Below, piece after piece: positions 29,298 through 38,658 of a stretch of 64,000 nt of DNA. Under the pieces are notes generated by a model, which made no database searches, was not told the origin of the DNA, and saw only the letters and a list, made by a program, of their open reading frames with translations. Each line of letters opens with the position of its first letter. The stretch's first letter is position 1. This DNA is from Corynebacterium lactis (GTDB taxonomy: Bacteria > Actinomycetota > Actinomycetes > Mycobacteriales > Mycobacteriaceae): the NCBI RefSeq assembly GCF_900519355.1, contig NZ_ULHE01000001.1, positions 310,001 to 374,000 on the forward strand, read 5' to 3'. A program made the position numbers and the translations under genes.

Positions 29298-30458
29298 ATG
29301 AACCACATCAGCACCGCAGTCCTGGGCGACGAGTACACCGAGCTGCAGAAGGTCGTCCGCGAGTTCGCCAACGAGGTCGTCGACCCGGTGGCCGCCGAGC
29401 ACGACCGCAACCACACCTTCCCCTACGAGGTCATCTCCCAGATGGGCGAGATGGGCCTGTTCGGCCTACCCTTCCCGGAGGAGGTCGGCGGCATGGGCGG
29501 CGACTACCTCTCCTTCGGCATCGCCCTGGAGGAGCTGGCGAAGGTCGACCAGTCCGTCGCCATCACGCTGGAGGCGGGCGTCGGCCTCGGAGCCATGCCG
29601 ATCTTCCACTTCGGCAACGAGGAGCAGAAGCAGAAGTACCTGCCGGAGCTGACCGCCGGAAAGAAGCTGGCCGGCTTCGGGCTGACCGAGCCGGACGCGG
29701 GCTCCGACGCGGGCGCCACCCGCACCACCGCCCGCGAGGAGGGCGACGAGTTCGTCATCAACGGCTCCAAGCAGTTCATCACCAACTCGGGCACGGACAT
29801 TACCTCCCTGGTCACCGTCACCGCCGTGACCGGCCAGGACGAGTCCGGCAAGAAGGAAATCTCGACCATCATCGTGCCGAGCGGCACCGAGGGCTTCACC
29901 GTCGAGCCGGGCTACGACAAGGTCGGCTGGAACGCCTCCGACACCCACCCGCTGACCTTCAGCAACGTCCGCGTGCCGAAGGAGAACCTGCTGGGCACCC
30001 GCGGCCGCGGCTTCGCCAGCTTCCTGTCCATCCTGGCCGAGGGGCGCGTCGCCATCGCGGCGCTGGCCACCGGCGCCGCCCAGGGCTGTGTCGACGAGTC
30101 GGTCCGCTACGCCAAGGAGCGCAACTCCATGGGCCGCGCGATCTCCGAGTACCAGGCGATCTCCTTCAAGATCGCCCGCATGGAGGCCCGCGCCCACACT
30201 GCCCGGATGGCCTGGTACGACGCCGCCGCGAAGATGGCCGCCGGGGTGGACTTCCGTCGGGAAGCGTACATCGCGAAGATGGTCGCCTCGGAGGCCGCGA
30301 TGGACAACGCCCGCGACGCGACGCAGATCCACGGCGGCTACGGCTTCATGAACGAGTACCGCGTCTCCCGCCACTACCGCGACTCCAAGATCCTGGAGAT
30401 CGGCGAGGGCACCACCGAGGTACAGCTGATGCTGATCGCCCGCGGGCTGGGGCTCTAA
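29298..30458 (+). CDS. acyl-CoA dehydrogenase (isovaleryl/short branched-chain type, FadE19-like)
   Basis: 386 aa, normal length. It has FAD-contacting GFGLTEPDAGSDAGATRTTA and FITNSG, and the C-terminal QIHGGYGFMNEY..RDSKILEIGEGTTEVQ. The Glu in GEGTTEVQ is the usual catalytic base of short- and medium-chain dehydrogenases; human isovaleryl-CoA dehydrogenase has a small residue there and uses another Glu. By context it should oxidise isovaleryl-CoA to 3-methylcrotonyl-CoA, but 2-methyl branched substrates are equally possible. AAGGAG precedes the ATG. Confidence 0.88.
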   Translation: MNHISTAVLGDEYTELQKVVREFANEVVDPVAAEHDRNHTFPYEVISQMGEMGLFGLPFPEEVGGMGGDYLSFGIALEELAKVDQSVAITLEAGVGLGAMPIFHFGNEEQKQKYLPELTAGKKLAGFGLTEPDAGSDAGATRTTAREEGDEFVINGSKQFITNSGTDITSLVTVTAVTGQDESGKKEISTIIVPSGTEGFTVEPGYDKVGWNASDTHPLTFSNVRVPKENLLGTRGRGFASFLSILAEGRVAIAALATGAAQGCVDESVRYAKERNSMGRAISEYQAISFKIARMEARAHTARMAWYDAAAKMAAGVDFRREAYIAKMVASEAAMDNARDATQIHGGYGFMNEYRVSRHYRDSKILEIGEGTTEVQLMLIARGLGL

Positions 30459-30493
30459 GAAGTCGGCAAAAGGACGAATCGAGGAGGGAAGAG

Positions 30494-31066
30494 ATGAGCG
30501 ACAACGCTAACGCCGCAAACGCTACCGACGCCACCGACGGCGCCACCAAGGACGTCGTCCAGCGGGGCCTGTGGTTCGAGGAGTACGAGGTCGGCGCGCG
30601 CTACCTGCACCGCCCGGGCCGCACCGTCACCGAGACCGACGACGTGCTGTTCACCACCCTGACCATGAACACCCAGCCACTGCACCTGGACGCGCACTGG
30701 TCCTCCCAGCAGCCCGGCTTCGGCGGGCAGCGCCTGGTCAACTCGATGTGGACGCTGTCGACCGTGGTCGGCCTGTCCGTGGGGCAGCTAACCCTCGGCA
30801 CCATCGTCGCCAACCTGGGATTTACCGAGGTCGCGTTCCCCGCGCCGATGTTCCACGGCGACACCCTCTACGCCGAGACCGTCTGCCGCTCCAAGCGCGC
30901 GTCGAAGTCGCGCCCGAGCCAGGGCATCGTCGAGCTAGAGCACATCGGCCGCAACCAGGACGGCACGATCGTCTGCCGCGCCGTGCGCTCCACGCTGGTC
31001 CAGTGCGCGCCGGAGGGCTCCTCGCCTGCCGACGCCCACGGCGCCGGAACCGAGGCGGGGGAGTGA
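30494..31066 (+). CDS. MaoC-family hydratase
   Basis: 190 aa hotdog protein. It begins with an Ala/Asn/Asp/Thr-rich lead, then GLWFEEYEVGARYLHRPGRTVTETDDVLFTTLTMNTQPLHLD, in which the T(M/G)N..PLHLD region carries the hydratase Asp/His pair, and GTIVANLGFTEVAFPAPMFHGDTL. In this operon it is the candidate for hydrating 3-methylglutaconyl-CoA to HMG-CoA, as proposed for Rv2499c. Its TGA overlaps the next ATG by one base, so coupling to the CitE lyase is tight. Confidence 0.82.
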   Translation: MSDNANAANATDATDGATKDVVQRGLWFEEYEVGARYLHRPGRTVTETDDVLFTTLTMNTQPLHLDAHWSSQQPGFGGQRLVNSMWTLSTVVGLSVGQLTLGTIVANLGFTEVAFPAPMFHGDTLYAETVCRSKRASKSRPSQGIVELEHIGRNQDGTIVCRAVRSTLVQCAPEGSSPADAHGAGTEAGE

Positions 31067-32040
31067 TGGCTGTGACGTCCGAGAATCTCAACGGCGCTAT
31101 GCCTGGCGCCACAGGTAGCGGAGCTTCCGGCCACGGCTCCTGGCAGCCCGCGGGCCCCGCGATCCTGTTCGCCCCGGCGGACCGACCGGAGCGCTTCGCC
31201 AAGGCAGCTGAGCGTGCGGACATGGTCATCCTCGACCTGGAGGACGGCTGCCGCGCCGAGAACCGACCGGCCGCCCGAGACGCCATCCGCGACTGTGACC
31301 TCGACCCGGCTACAACCATCGTGCGCATCAACCCGCCCGAGACCGACGACTACGCGGCAGACCTGGAGATGCTCCGGGACACCGAATTCCGCCAGGTCAT
31401 GCTGCCGAAGGCGTCCTCGGCGGCGCAGGCGGAGGAACTGGTCGCGGCGCTGGGCGGCGCTGCTCAGGCCCCGGAGCAGGCCCCCGCGCAGGCTCCTGTG
31501 CAGGTCATCGCCCTGGTGGAGACGCCGCTCGGAGTCCTCCGCGCCGAAGAGCTGGCCGCCAGCGACGCGGTGGCCGCCCTGTTCTGGGGAGCCGAGGACC
31601 TGGTCGCCGGGATGTCCGGAACCTCATCCCGGTTCACTGCACCCGAGGCGGAACTCGCGCCGGGCCGCATCCACGCCGGGGCCTACCGCACCGTCGCCGC
31701 CCACGCCCGCAGCACAGTACATTTGGCGGCCTCGGCGTACGGCAAGGCCAGCCTGGATTCCGTCTACGTCGACATCGCCGACGCGAACGGGCTCGCCGCG
31801 GAGGCCACCGACGCCGCGGCCCTTGGCTTCGCCGCGACCGTGTGCATCCACCCGGGGCAGGTGGCCACCATCCGCGCCGCCTACCGCCCCAGCGAGAAGG
31901 AAATCGACTGGGCAACCAGGCTCCTGGCCGAAGCGGCCAAGAACTCCGGGGCATTTAGCTTCGACGGCCGCATGGTCGACGCGCCGCTGTTCCGCCAGGC
32001 CGAGGCCATCGCGCGACGTGCCGGCGTCGGCAAGCAGTAG
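31066..32040 (+). CDS. HpcH/HpaI (CitE-like) acyl-CoA lyase, probably (R)-HMG-CoA / citramalyl-CoA lyase
   Basis: 324 aa from the ATG at 31066. TIM-barrel with LFAPADRPERFAKAAERADMVILDLEDGC, metal-ligand Glu in VIALVETPLGV, WGAEDLVAGM with the second metal-binding acidic residues and TVCIHPGQVATI near the end. In M. tuberculosis the equivalent gene Rv2498c, next to fadE19 and the MaoC gene, encodes a lyase acting on (R)-HMG-CoA and (S)-citramalyl-CoA in leucine and itaconate breakdown; the same role is inferred here by gene order. A paralogue lies at 38659. Confidence 0.82.
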   Translation: MAVTSENLNGAMPGATGSGASGHGSWQPAGPAILFAPADRPERFAKAAERADMVILDLEDGCRAENRPAARDAIRDCDLDPATTIVRINPPETDDYAADLEMLRDTEFRQVMLPKASSAAQAEELVAALGGAAQAPEQAPAQAPVQVIALVETPLGVLRAEELAASDAVAALFWGAEDLVAGMSGTSSRFTAPEAELAPGRIHAGAYRTVAAHARSTVHLAASAYGKASLDSVYVDIADANGLAAEATDAAALGFAATVCIHPGQVATIRAAYRPSEKEIDWATRLLAEAAKNSGAFSFDGRMVDAPLFRQAEAIARRAGVGKQ

Positions 32041-32152
32041 CAAGCAGCGACGAGCACAAGATAACAACTCCTACACCCCAACCTCCACCACCTGCGCAAA
32101 CCGCCGAAGGCGAGCACCCCGCGCGAATGAACACCCGAAGGAATTTCAACCC

Positions 32153-33850
32153 ATGAACGCACTCAAGACCATCCCCGCGCCCTACGGCAAGGACGTCGTC
32201 GACGCCGACGGTAATAAGATGAGCCACGTCATCGGCGCCGGTATCGAGCAGGGCGCAGCGCCCCTGCGTGACGAGACGCTCGGCGAGAACCTCCGCGCAA
32301 TCGTAGAGAAGTTCCCGGCCCGAGACGCCATCGTCGACGTCTACGCCGACGTCTCCTTCACCTTCGAGCGCTTCTACAACCGCGTCCTGCGCCTGGCTAG
32401 CGCCTTCGTGCGCGACGGCTACAAAAAGGGCGACCGCATCGGCATCTGGTCCACCAACCGCTGGGAGTGGACCGTCGTCCAGTACGCCTGCCACCACGTC
32501 GGGCTGGTGCTGGTCAACATCAACCCCGCCTACCGCCAGCACGAGCTGAACTACGTTCTGGAGAAGGCCGGCGTGCGCATGGTCTTCGCCGCGCGCCGCT
32601 ACAAGGACTCCGACTACCGCACCATGCTGATCGAGGCCTCCAAGCAGCGCGGAGTGCACCTGGATAAGGTCGTCTACTTCGGCTCCTCGGAGTGGTACGA
32701 GTACATGCACGGAGACATCGACGACCTGTCCGAGCGCACCGCGGAGCTGCACCCGGACGACCCGATCAACATCCAGTTCACCTCGGGCACGACGGGCTTC
32801 CCGAAGGGCGCGACGCTGACGCACCGCAACCTTTTGAACAACGGCTACTTTATCGGCGAGATGCTCGGCTACACGGAGGAAGACCGCGTCTGCATCCCCG
32901 TGCCCTTCTTCCACACCTTCGGCATGGTAATCGGCACCTTCGCGGCGTTCTCGCACGGCTCCGCGATCATCATTCCGGCGCCGACGTTCAAGGCCCGCGA
33001 GACCCTGAAGGCCGTCCACTCGGCGAAGGCAACCAGCCTCTACGGAGTGCCGACGATGTTCATCAACGAACTCGAGGAGGCGCATGACCAGGAGGAATAC
33101 GGCTCGCCGTACGATCTGTCCATGCTCCGTACCGGCGTCATGGCCGGTACCTCCTGCCCGTCGAAGACCATGCGCGAGGTGATGGACCAGCTCAACATGC
33201 ACGAGATCGCCATCTGCTACGGCATGACCGAGACCTCCCCGGTGTCCTTCCAGACCCGCAAAGACTCGCCGCTGGAAAAGCGCGTCAACACGGTCGGCCA
33301 AGTCATGCCGCACCTGGAGGCCCGCATCATCGACGAGGACACGGGCGAGACCCTGCCCCGCGGCGAGCAGGGAGAGGTCGTCGTCCGCGGCTACTCGGTG
33401 ATGAAGGAGTACTGGCAGCACCCGGAGAAGACCGCCGAGGCCATCGACGCCGACGGCTGGATGCACACCGGTGACCTCGGCATCATCGACGACGAGGGCT
33501 ACCTGTCCATCACCGGCCGTATTAAGGACATGCTGATCCGCGGTGGCGAGAACATCTACCCGCGCGAGATCGAGGAGTTCCTGTTCACGCACCCCGCAGT
33601 TGTCGACGCGCAGGTCATCGGCGTGCCGGACGACAAGTACGGCGAGGAGATCATGGCATGGCTCATCCTGCACGACGACGCCGAGGACGTCACCGCCGAG
33701 GACATTGCGGCGTTCGCGCACGGCAAGCTCTCGCGCCACAAGATCCCGCGCTACGTCCACGTCGTCGAGGAGTTCCCGATGACGGCCTCCGGCAAGGTGC
33801 GCAAGGTCGAGATGCGTGAGATGGCACCGCGAATCCTGGGGTGGGTGTAA
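32153..33850 (+). CDS. AMP-forming acyl-CoA synthetase (FadD35-like), copy 1
   Basis: 565 aa from the ATG at 32153 (CGAAGGAA upstream). ANL-family motifs are in order: FTSGTTGFPKGATLTH (ATP P-loop), YGMTETSP, WMHTGDLG, GRIKDMLIRGGENIYPREIEE and the C-terminal catalytic Lys in TASGKVRKVEMRE. It activates a carboxylic acid to its CoA ester through an acyl-AMP. Context suggests acetoacetate or a branched short-chain acid. Highly similar throughout to the copy at 36804. It is followed at 4 nt by the CoA-transferase subunit A gene. Confidence 0.88.
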   Translation: MNALKTIPAPYGKDVVDADGNKMSHVIGAGIEQGAAPLRDETLGENLRAIVEKFPARDAIVDVYADVSFTFERFYNRVLRLASAFVRDGYKKGDRIGIWSTNRWEWTVVQYACHHVGLVLVNINPAYRQHELNYVLEKAGVRMVFAARRYKDSDYRTMLIEASKQRGVHLDKVVYFGSSEWYEYMHGDIDDLSERTAELHPDDPINIQFTSGTTGFPKGATLTHRNLLNNGYFIGEMLGYTEEDRVCIPVPFFHTFGMVIGTFAAFSHGSAIIIPAPTFKARETLKAVHSAKATSLYGVPTMFINELEEAHDQEEYGSPYDLSMLRTGVMAGTSCPSKTMREVMDQLNMHEIAICYGMTETSPVSFQTRKDSPLEKRVNTVGQVMPHLEARIIDEDTGETLPRGEQGEVVVRGYSVMKEYWQHPEKTAEAIDADGWMHTGDLGIIDDEGYLSITGRIKDMLIRGGENIYPREIEEFLFTHPAVVDAQVIGVPDDKYGEEIMAWLILHDDAEDVTAEDIAAFAHGKLSRHKIPRYVHVVEEFPMTASGKVRKVEMREMAPRILGWV

Positions 33851-33854
33851 GAGC

Positions 33855-34607
33855 ATGACGAAGACGACGAAGCAGACCGGCCGCGAACTCGTCGCGGGAC
33901 TGGTCAAAGACGGAATGACCATCGCAGTCGGAGGGTTCGGCCTGTGCGGGGTGCCGTTCACCCTGATCGAGGGCGTGCGGGACTCCGGGGCGAAAAACCT
34001 CACCATCGTGTCCAACAACATGGGCATCGACGGCCAGGGCCTCGGCATCCTGCTGGAGAACAAGCAAGTCGCCAAGGTGATTTCCTCCTACGTTGGCGAG
34101 AACAAGGAGTTCGCCCGCCAGTACTTGGAGGGCGAACTCGAGGTCGAATTCACCCCGCAGGGCACCCTGGCGGAGCGGCTGCGCGCCGGAGGCGCCGGCA
34201 TCCCCGCTTTCTACACCGCAACTGGCGTCGGCACGCTGGTGGCCGAAGGCAAGCCCCACGCGGAGTTCGACGGCAAGACCTACGTGCAGGAGCGGGGAAT
34301 CGTCGCTGACCTCGGCCTGGTGCATGCCTACTCGGGCGACATCGACGGCAACCTGGTCTACCGGCGCACGGCGCAGAACTTCAACCCGCTGTGCGCGGCG
34401 TCGGGGCGCGTCACCGTCGCGGAGGTCGAGCACCTTCTTGGCCGTGGCGAGATTGATCCGGACTACGTCATGACCCCGGGCGTGTTCATCCAGCATGTGG
34501 TGCGGGGTGACGGGCGCGAGAAGCCGATCGAGCAGCGCACCACGCGTCCTCGAAACACGGCATCGGACCACGACGCGGGAGACGCCGCGGCGGGAGAGGA
34601 GATCTAA
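33855..34607 (+). CDS. scoA: CoA-transferase subunit A (succinyl-CoA:acetoacetate type)
   Basis: 250 aa from the ATG at 33855. Class I CoA-transferase alpha chain with [21 protein letters not shown] near the N terminus, [16 protein letters not shown] and a C-terminal [20 protein letters not shown]. With subunit B it moves CoA between succinate and acetoacetate, turning the acetoacetate made by the lyase into acetoacetyl-CoA. The C-terminal ~25 residues are polar and low complexity. One base separates it from scoB. Confidence 0.9.
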   Translation: MTKTTKQTGRELVAGLVKDGMTIAVGGFGLCGVPFTLIEGVRDSGAKNLTIVSNNMGIDGQGLGILLENKQVAKVISSYVGENKEFARQYLEGELEVEFTPQGTLAERLRAGGAGIPAFYTATGVGTLVAEGKPHAEFDGKTYVQERGIVADLGLVHAYSGDIDGNLVYRRTAQNFNPLCAASGRVTVAEVEHLLGRGEIDPDYVMTPGVFIQHVVRGDGREKPIEQRTTRPRNTASDHDAGDAAAGEEI

Positions 34608-34608
34608 C

Positions 34609-35316
34609 ATGCCCACCAAGAATGGATCGACAGCGAAGACCGTCGACGAGGCCCAGATCGCCGAGGTGCTGGCCAAGGGCTGGAGCCGCGACCAGATGGC
34701 CGCGCAGGCCGCCAGAGAGCTTCGCGACGGCGACTACGTCAACCTTGGCATCGGCATCCCGACGCTGGTGGCGAACCACATTCCCGACGGGGTCAGGGTG
34801 CTGCTGCAGAGCGAAAACGGGATCCTCGGCATGGGCGCGTTCCCCTACGAGGGCGACGAGGACGCCGACCTGATCAATGCGGGCAAGCAGACCGTGACGC
34901 TGGTTCCGGGGGCGGCGGTGTTCGACTCCGCGACCAGCTTCGGCATGATCCGGGGCGGCGCCGTGAAGATGGCCGTCCTCGGCGCGATGGAGGTCAGCCA
35001 GTGCGGTGACCTGGCCAACTGGATGATCCCGGGCAAGATGGTCAAGGGGATGGGCGGCGCCATGGACCTGGTGGCAGGAACCCCGCGAGTGGTGGTGATT
35101 ACCGACCATATTGCCAAGGACGGGACACCAAAATTGGTAAAAGCCTGCGAGCTGCCCCTCACAGGTGCGAAAGTAGTGAAAAGAATCATTAGCAACCTGG
35201 GTAGCTTCGATGTCGCCGACGATCACCTGGTGCTGCGGCAGTTGGCACCGGGCGTGACGCTCGCTGATATCGAGGCGCACACAGCCGCTGCGTACGTCGT
35301 AGAACTTCAAGACTAG
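34609..35316 (+). CDS. scoB: CoA-transferase subunit B (succinyl-CoA:acetoacetate type)
   Basis: 235 aa from the ATG at 34609, directly after the scoA stop and preceded by GGGAGAGGAG inside scoA. The catalytic Glu69 is in [12 protein letters not shown], the CoA-thioester-forming residue of class I transferases. [13 protein letters not shown] and [25 protein letters not shown] follow the family pattern. Forms the heteromer with ScoA. Confidence 0.92.
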   Translation: MPTKNGSTAKTVDEAQIAEVLAKGWSRDQMAAQAARELRDGDYVNLGIGIPTLVANHIPDGVRVLLQSENGILGMGAFPYEGDEDADLINAGKQTVTLVPGAAVFDSATSFGMIRGGAVKMAVLGAMEVSQCGDLANWMIPGKMVKGMGGAMDLVAGTPRVVVITDHIAKDGTPKLVKACELPLTGAKVVKRIISNLGSFDVADDHLVLRQLAPGVTLADIEAHTAAAYVVELQD

Positions 35317-35355
35317 AAACCACCGGATTACAGGACTTACTAGGAGATACAGATT

Positions 35356-36564
35356 ATGAGCAACCTCCCAGCACCCAGCCCAAATGACGTTGTTATCCTC
35401 GCCGGTGCCCGCACCCCGCAGGGCAAGCTGCTCGGCCAGCTGGCCCCGCTGACCGCCGTGGACCTCGGCGCTCACGCGGTGAAGAACGCGGTCGAGCGCG
35501 CCGGTATCAAGCCAGAGGATGTCCAGCGCGTCGTGCTCGGCCAGGTCATCCTGGCTGGCGCCGGCCAGAACCCGGCCCGCCAGACCGCCATCAAGGCGGG
35601 CCTGCCGTGGAACGTCACTGCCGAGATCGTGAACAAGGTCTGCCTGTCCGGCCTTGACGCGATTATTCACGCAACCCGCATGATTCGCCTGGGCGAGGCC
35701 GAGGTCGTCGTCGCAGGTGGCCAGGAGTCCATGACCCACGCGCCGCACGTTGCCCGCGGCGTCCGCCAGGGCAAGTCCTACGGCGGCCTGAAGCTGGAGG
35801 ACACCCTCGAGCGCGACGGCCTGGTCGACTCCTTCGACGGCGTGTCCATGGGCACGCTGACCGACGGTCCGAACGCCAAGCTGGGGATTACCCGCCAGCA
35901 GCAGGACGAGGTCGCGGCGGCCTCCCACCAGCGCGCGGCAAAGGCGCAGGCGGATGGCATCTTCGCCGAGGAGATCGCGCCGATCGAGATTCCGCAGCGC
36001 AAGGGAGATCCGATTGTGGTCGACGCGGATCAGGGCATCCGCCCGGAGACGACCGTCGAGACGCTGGCGAAGCTCAAGGCCGTGTTCTTGCCGGAAAACG
36101 GTACCATCACCGCCGGCAACTCCTCGCCGATTTCCGACGGCGCGGCGGCCGTCGTCCTGGCATCGCGCGCCTACGCGGAGGCCAACGGGCTGGATTACCT
36201 GGCCGTGGTGGGCCAGGCCGGCCAGACCGCGGGCCCGGATAACTCCCTGCACTCGCAGCCGTCGGACTCCCTGAAGGAGGCCCTGCGCCGCGCGGAGTGG
36301 GAGATGGAAGAGCTCGACTTCATCGAGATCAACGAGGCCTTCGGCGCGGTTGCGGTGCAGTCGCTGCGAGACCTGGACTACCCGCTGGAGAAGACCAACA
36401 TCCACGGTGGCGCGATTGCGCTGGGGCACCCGATCGGCTGCTCCGGTGCGCGTCTGGCATTCACCGCGGCGATGGAGCTAAACCGCCGAGGCTCCGGTCG
36501 CGCTGGCGTGAGCCTGTGCGGCGGTGGCGGTCAAGGTGACGCCTTGCTGCTCTACCGCGACTAA
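35356..36564 (+). CDS. acetyl-CoA acetyltransferase (thiolase)
   Basis: 402 aa thiolase. Nucleophile Cys96 in NKVCLSGLDAI, the His in IALGHPIGCSGAR, and the second Cys (388) in CGGGGQGDALLL. It cleaves acetoacetyl-CoA to two acetyl-CoA, the last step of the leucine route, or runs in reverse. It lies 39 nt after scoB and is followed by a strong terminator, so it probably closes the operon that begins at accD1. Confidence 0.93.
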   Translation: MSNLPAPSPNDVVILAGARTPQGKLLGQLAPLTAVDLGAHAVKNAVERAGIKPEDVQRVVLGQVILAGAGQNPARQTAIKAGLPWNVTAEIVNKVCLSGLDAIIHATRMIRLGEAEVVVAGGQESMTHAPHVARGVRQGKSYGGLKLEDTLERDGLVDSFDGVSMGTLTDGPNAKLGITRQQQDEVAAASHQRAAKAQADGIFAEEIAPIEIPQRKGDPIVVDADQGIRPETTVETLAKLKAVFLPENGTITAGNSSPISDGAAAVVLASRAYAEANGLDYLAVVGQAGQTAGPDNSLHSQPSDSLKEALRRAEWEMEELDFIEINEAFGAVAVQSLRDLDYPLEKTNIHGGAIALGHPIGCSGARLAFTAAMELNRRGSGRAGVSLCGGGGQGDALLLYRD

Positions 36565-36585
36565 TTAAGCGTCGTTGCTGCGCTG

Positions 36586-36634
36586 AGCCCGCCTCCATCC
36601 CCCCCCACTAGGCCGGGGTAGAGGCGGGCTTTGT
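36586..36634 (+). terminator. intrinsic terminator after the thiolase gene
   Basis: Perfect 10-bp arms AGCCCGCCTC (36586-36595) and GAGGCGGGCT (36621-36630) with a C-rich loop, followed by TTGT. It starts 21 nt after the stop codon. Confidence 0.75.
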
Positions 36635-36703
36635 CGTACCTGGGCATTGATACCTGGATGTTGGGGGGATTGGGTTTTCTGCGGCTCGCTAAACCCATTG
36701 AAA

Positions 36704-36719
36704 TGTGTTCTGCGTCACA
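36704..36719. promoter_or_regulatory. GlxR/CRP-like site, copy 2
   Basis: TGTGTTCTGCGTCACA fits TGTGA-N6-TCACA with a single change in the left half. It lies 85 nt before the second ligase gene and pairs with the similar site before accD1. Confidence 0.5.
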
Positions 36720-36751
36720 GTAAGGTTTTGGGTAGGAAATGATGACATTCA

Positions 36752-36767
36752 ATGAACGGCCGTCAAT
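36752..36767. promoter_or_regulatory. TGAACG-N3-GTCAAT operator candidate, copy 2
   Basis: ATGAACGGCCGTCAAT, related to the 16-mer at 25124-25139. It sits 37 nt before the start codon of the second ligase gene, where a repressor would block transcription. Confidence 0.45.
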
Positions 36768-36803
36768 CGCAACCGCCGCCAACACCGTGAGGACTCCAAA
36801 CGT

Positions 36804-38573
36804 ATGACCACCACGATCTTTGACGACGCCCGCACCGACCGCACCCACGGGGCGCGCACCGTGACAGCCAGCGCAACGACGCACCTGCTCACGGCGCCTG
36901 CGCCCTTCGGACTCGACGTGTTGGGGGAGGATGGCAAGAAGATAAGCCATGTCATCGGCGCTGGCATCGAGCAGGGCGCGGCGCCTCTGCGGGAGGAGAC
37001 CCTCGGCGAGAACCTGCGCGCAATAGTCGAGCGCTATCCCTCTCGGGACGCGGTGGTCGATGTCTATGCCGATGTCACCCTGACGTACGAGCGCTTCTAC
37101 AACAAGGTCCTGCGCCTGGCTACCTACTTTTCTCGCCAGGGGCTACGTGCCGGCGACCGCGTGGGCATCTGGTCGACCAACCGCTGGGAATGGCCGGTGG
37201 TGCAGTACGCGTGCCATCACCTCGGGCTGATTCTGGTCAACATCAACCCGGCCTACCGTCAGCGGGAACTGAACTATGTTCTAGATAAGGCAGGGGTGCG
37301 CCTCGTCGTGGCAGCGCGTCGCTACAAGGATTCCGACTACCGCACCATGCTGATCGAGGCCTCCAAGCAGCGCGGAGTACACCTGGAGAAGGTTCTGTAC
37401 TTTGGCTCGCCGGAATGGGACGCTGCCCTTGATGGTCCTATCGACGACCTCACGGAGGCCACCGCGCAGGTCAGCCCGCACGATGCGGTGAATATTCAGT
37501 TCACCTTCGGCACCACGGGCTTTCCTAAGGGCGCGACGCTGACGCACTTCAACATCCTCAACAATGCCTACTTCGCCGGAGAGCTCCTGGGCTACACGGA
37601 GGCCGACCGCGTCTGCGTCCCCGTGCCCTTCTTCCACACGTTTGGCATGGGAGTTGGCATCGTTGCGGCTCTGACCCATGGCGCCGCCATCGTCATCGCC
37701 GGGCCCTCTTTCAAGGCCCGCGAGACGCTGAAAGCCGTCCACTCGGCCGGGGTGACGAGCCTCTACGGCGTGCCGACGATGTTCATCAACGAACTCGAGG
37801 AGGCTCACGACCACGAGGAATACGGTTCCCCGTACGATCTCTCGATGCTGCGTACAGGTGTCATGGGTGGCACCTCCTGCCCGACGAAGACGATGCGGGA
37901 GGTCATGGAACGCATGAATATGCGGGAGGTCGCCATCTGCTACGGCATGACCGAGACCTCGCCGGTGGCGTTCCAGACCCGAGCGGACTCCCCGCTGGAC
38001 AAGCGGGTCGCCACAGTGGGGCAGATCCATCCGCACATCGAGGCTCGAATCGTCGATACGCAAACGAATGAGACCCTGCCCCGCGGCGAACAGGGCGAGG
38101 TCGTGGTGCGCGGTTACAACATCATGCGGGAGTACTGGCAGCACCCGGAGAAGACTGCCGAGGCCATCGACGCCGACGGCTGGATGCACACCGGTGACCT
38201 GGGAATGTTGGACGAGGAAGGCTACCTGTCCATCACCGGCCGCATCAAGGACATGCTGATCCGTGGCGGCGAGAACATCTACCCGCGCGAGATCGAGGAG
38301 TTCCTGTTCACGCACCCGTCCGTGGTGGATGCGCAGGTCATCGGCGTGCCGGATGACCGCTACGGCGAGGAGATCATGGCGTGGCTCATCCTGCACGAGG
38401 GCGCGGAGCAACTTTCCGCCGACGATATCGCGGAGTTCGCCAGGGGTAAGCTCTCGCGCCACAAGGTGCCACGCTATGTGCACGTCGTGAGTGAGTTCCC
38501 GATGACGGCGTCCGGCAAGGTCCGCAAGGTCGAGATGCGCGAGATGGCGCCCCGGATACTGGGCTGGGTGTAA
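36804..38573 (+). CDS. AMP-forming acyl-CoA synthetase (FadD35-like), copy 2
   Basis: 589 aa. Near-identical over long stretches to the copy at 32153 (KISHVIGAGIEQGAAPLREETLGENLRAIVE, YGMTETSP, HTGDLG, the GGENIYPREIEE region and TASGKVRKVEMRE), with a longer, unrelated N terminus of ~35 residues. In the ATP P-loop the usual Ser is replaced: FTFGTTGFPKGA against FTSGTTGFPKGA in copy 1. The remaining motifs are intact, so activity may persist with altered kinetics. It has its own upstream region with two motifs shared with accD1. Confidence 0.85.
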   Translation: MTTTIFDDARTDRTHGARTVTASATTHLLTAPAPFGLDVLGEDGKKISHVIGAGIEQGAAPLREETLGENLRAIVERYPSRDAVVDVYADVTLTYERFYNKVLRLATYFSRQGLRAGDRVGIWSTNRWEWPVVQYACHHLGLILVNINPAYRQRELNYVLDKAGVRLVVAARRYKDSDYRTMLIEASKQRGVHLEKVLYFGSPEWDAALDGPIDDLTEATAQVSPHDAVNIQFTFGTTGFPKGATLTHFNILNNAYFAGELLGYTEADRVCVPVPFFHTFGMGVGIVAALTHGAAIVIAGPSFKARETLKAVHSAGVTSLYGVPTMFINELEEAHDHEEYGSPYDLSMLRTGVMGGTSCPTKTMREVMERMNMREVAICYGMTETSPVAFQTRADSPLDKRVATVGQIHPHIEARIVDTQTNETLPRGEQGEVVVRGYNIMREYWQHPEKTAEAIDADGWMHTGDLGMLDEEGYLSITGRIKDMLIRGGENIYPREIEEFLFTHPSVVDAQVIGVPDDRYGEEIMAWLILHEGAEQLSADDIAEFARGKLSRHKVPRYVHVVSEFPMTASGKVRKVEMREMAPRILGWV

Positions 38574-38658
38574 TTGTGCGCGGGGAGCAGTGCGGGGCGG
38601 TGCAGGAGGGGGCTCACATGGAAAGAGAGAAACGGCAAATTCCACTAGGTTGGGAGCT

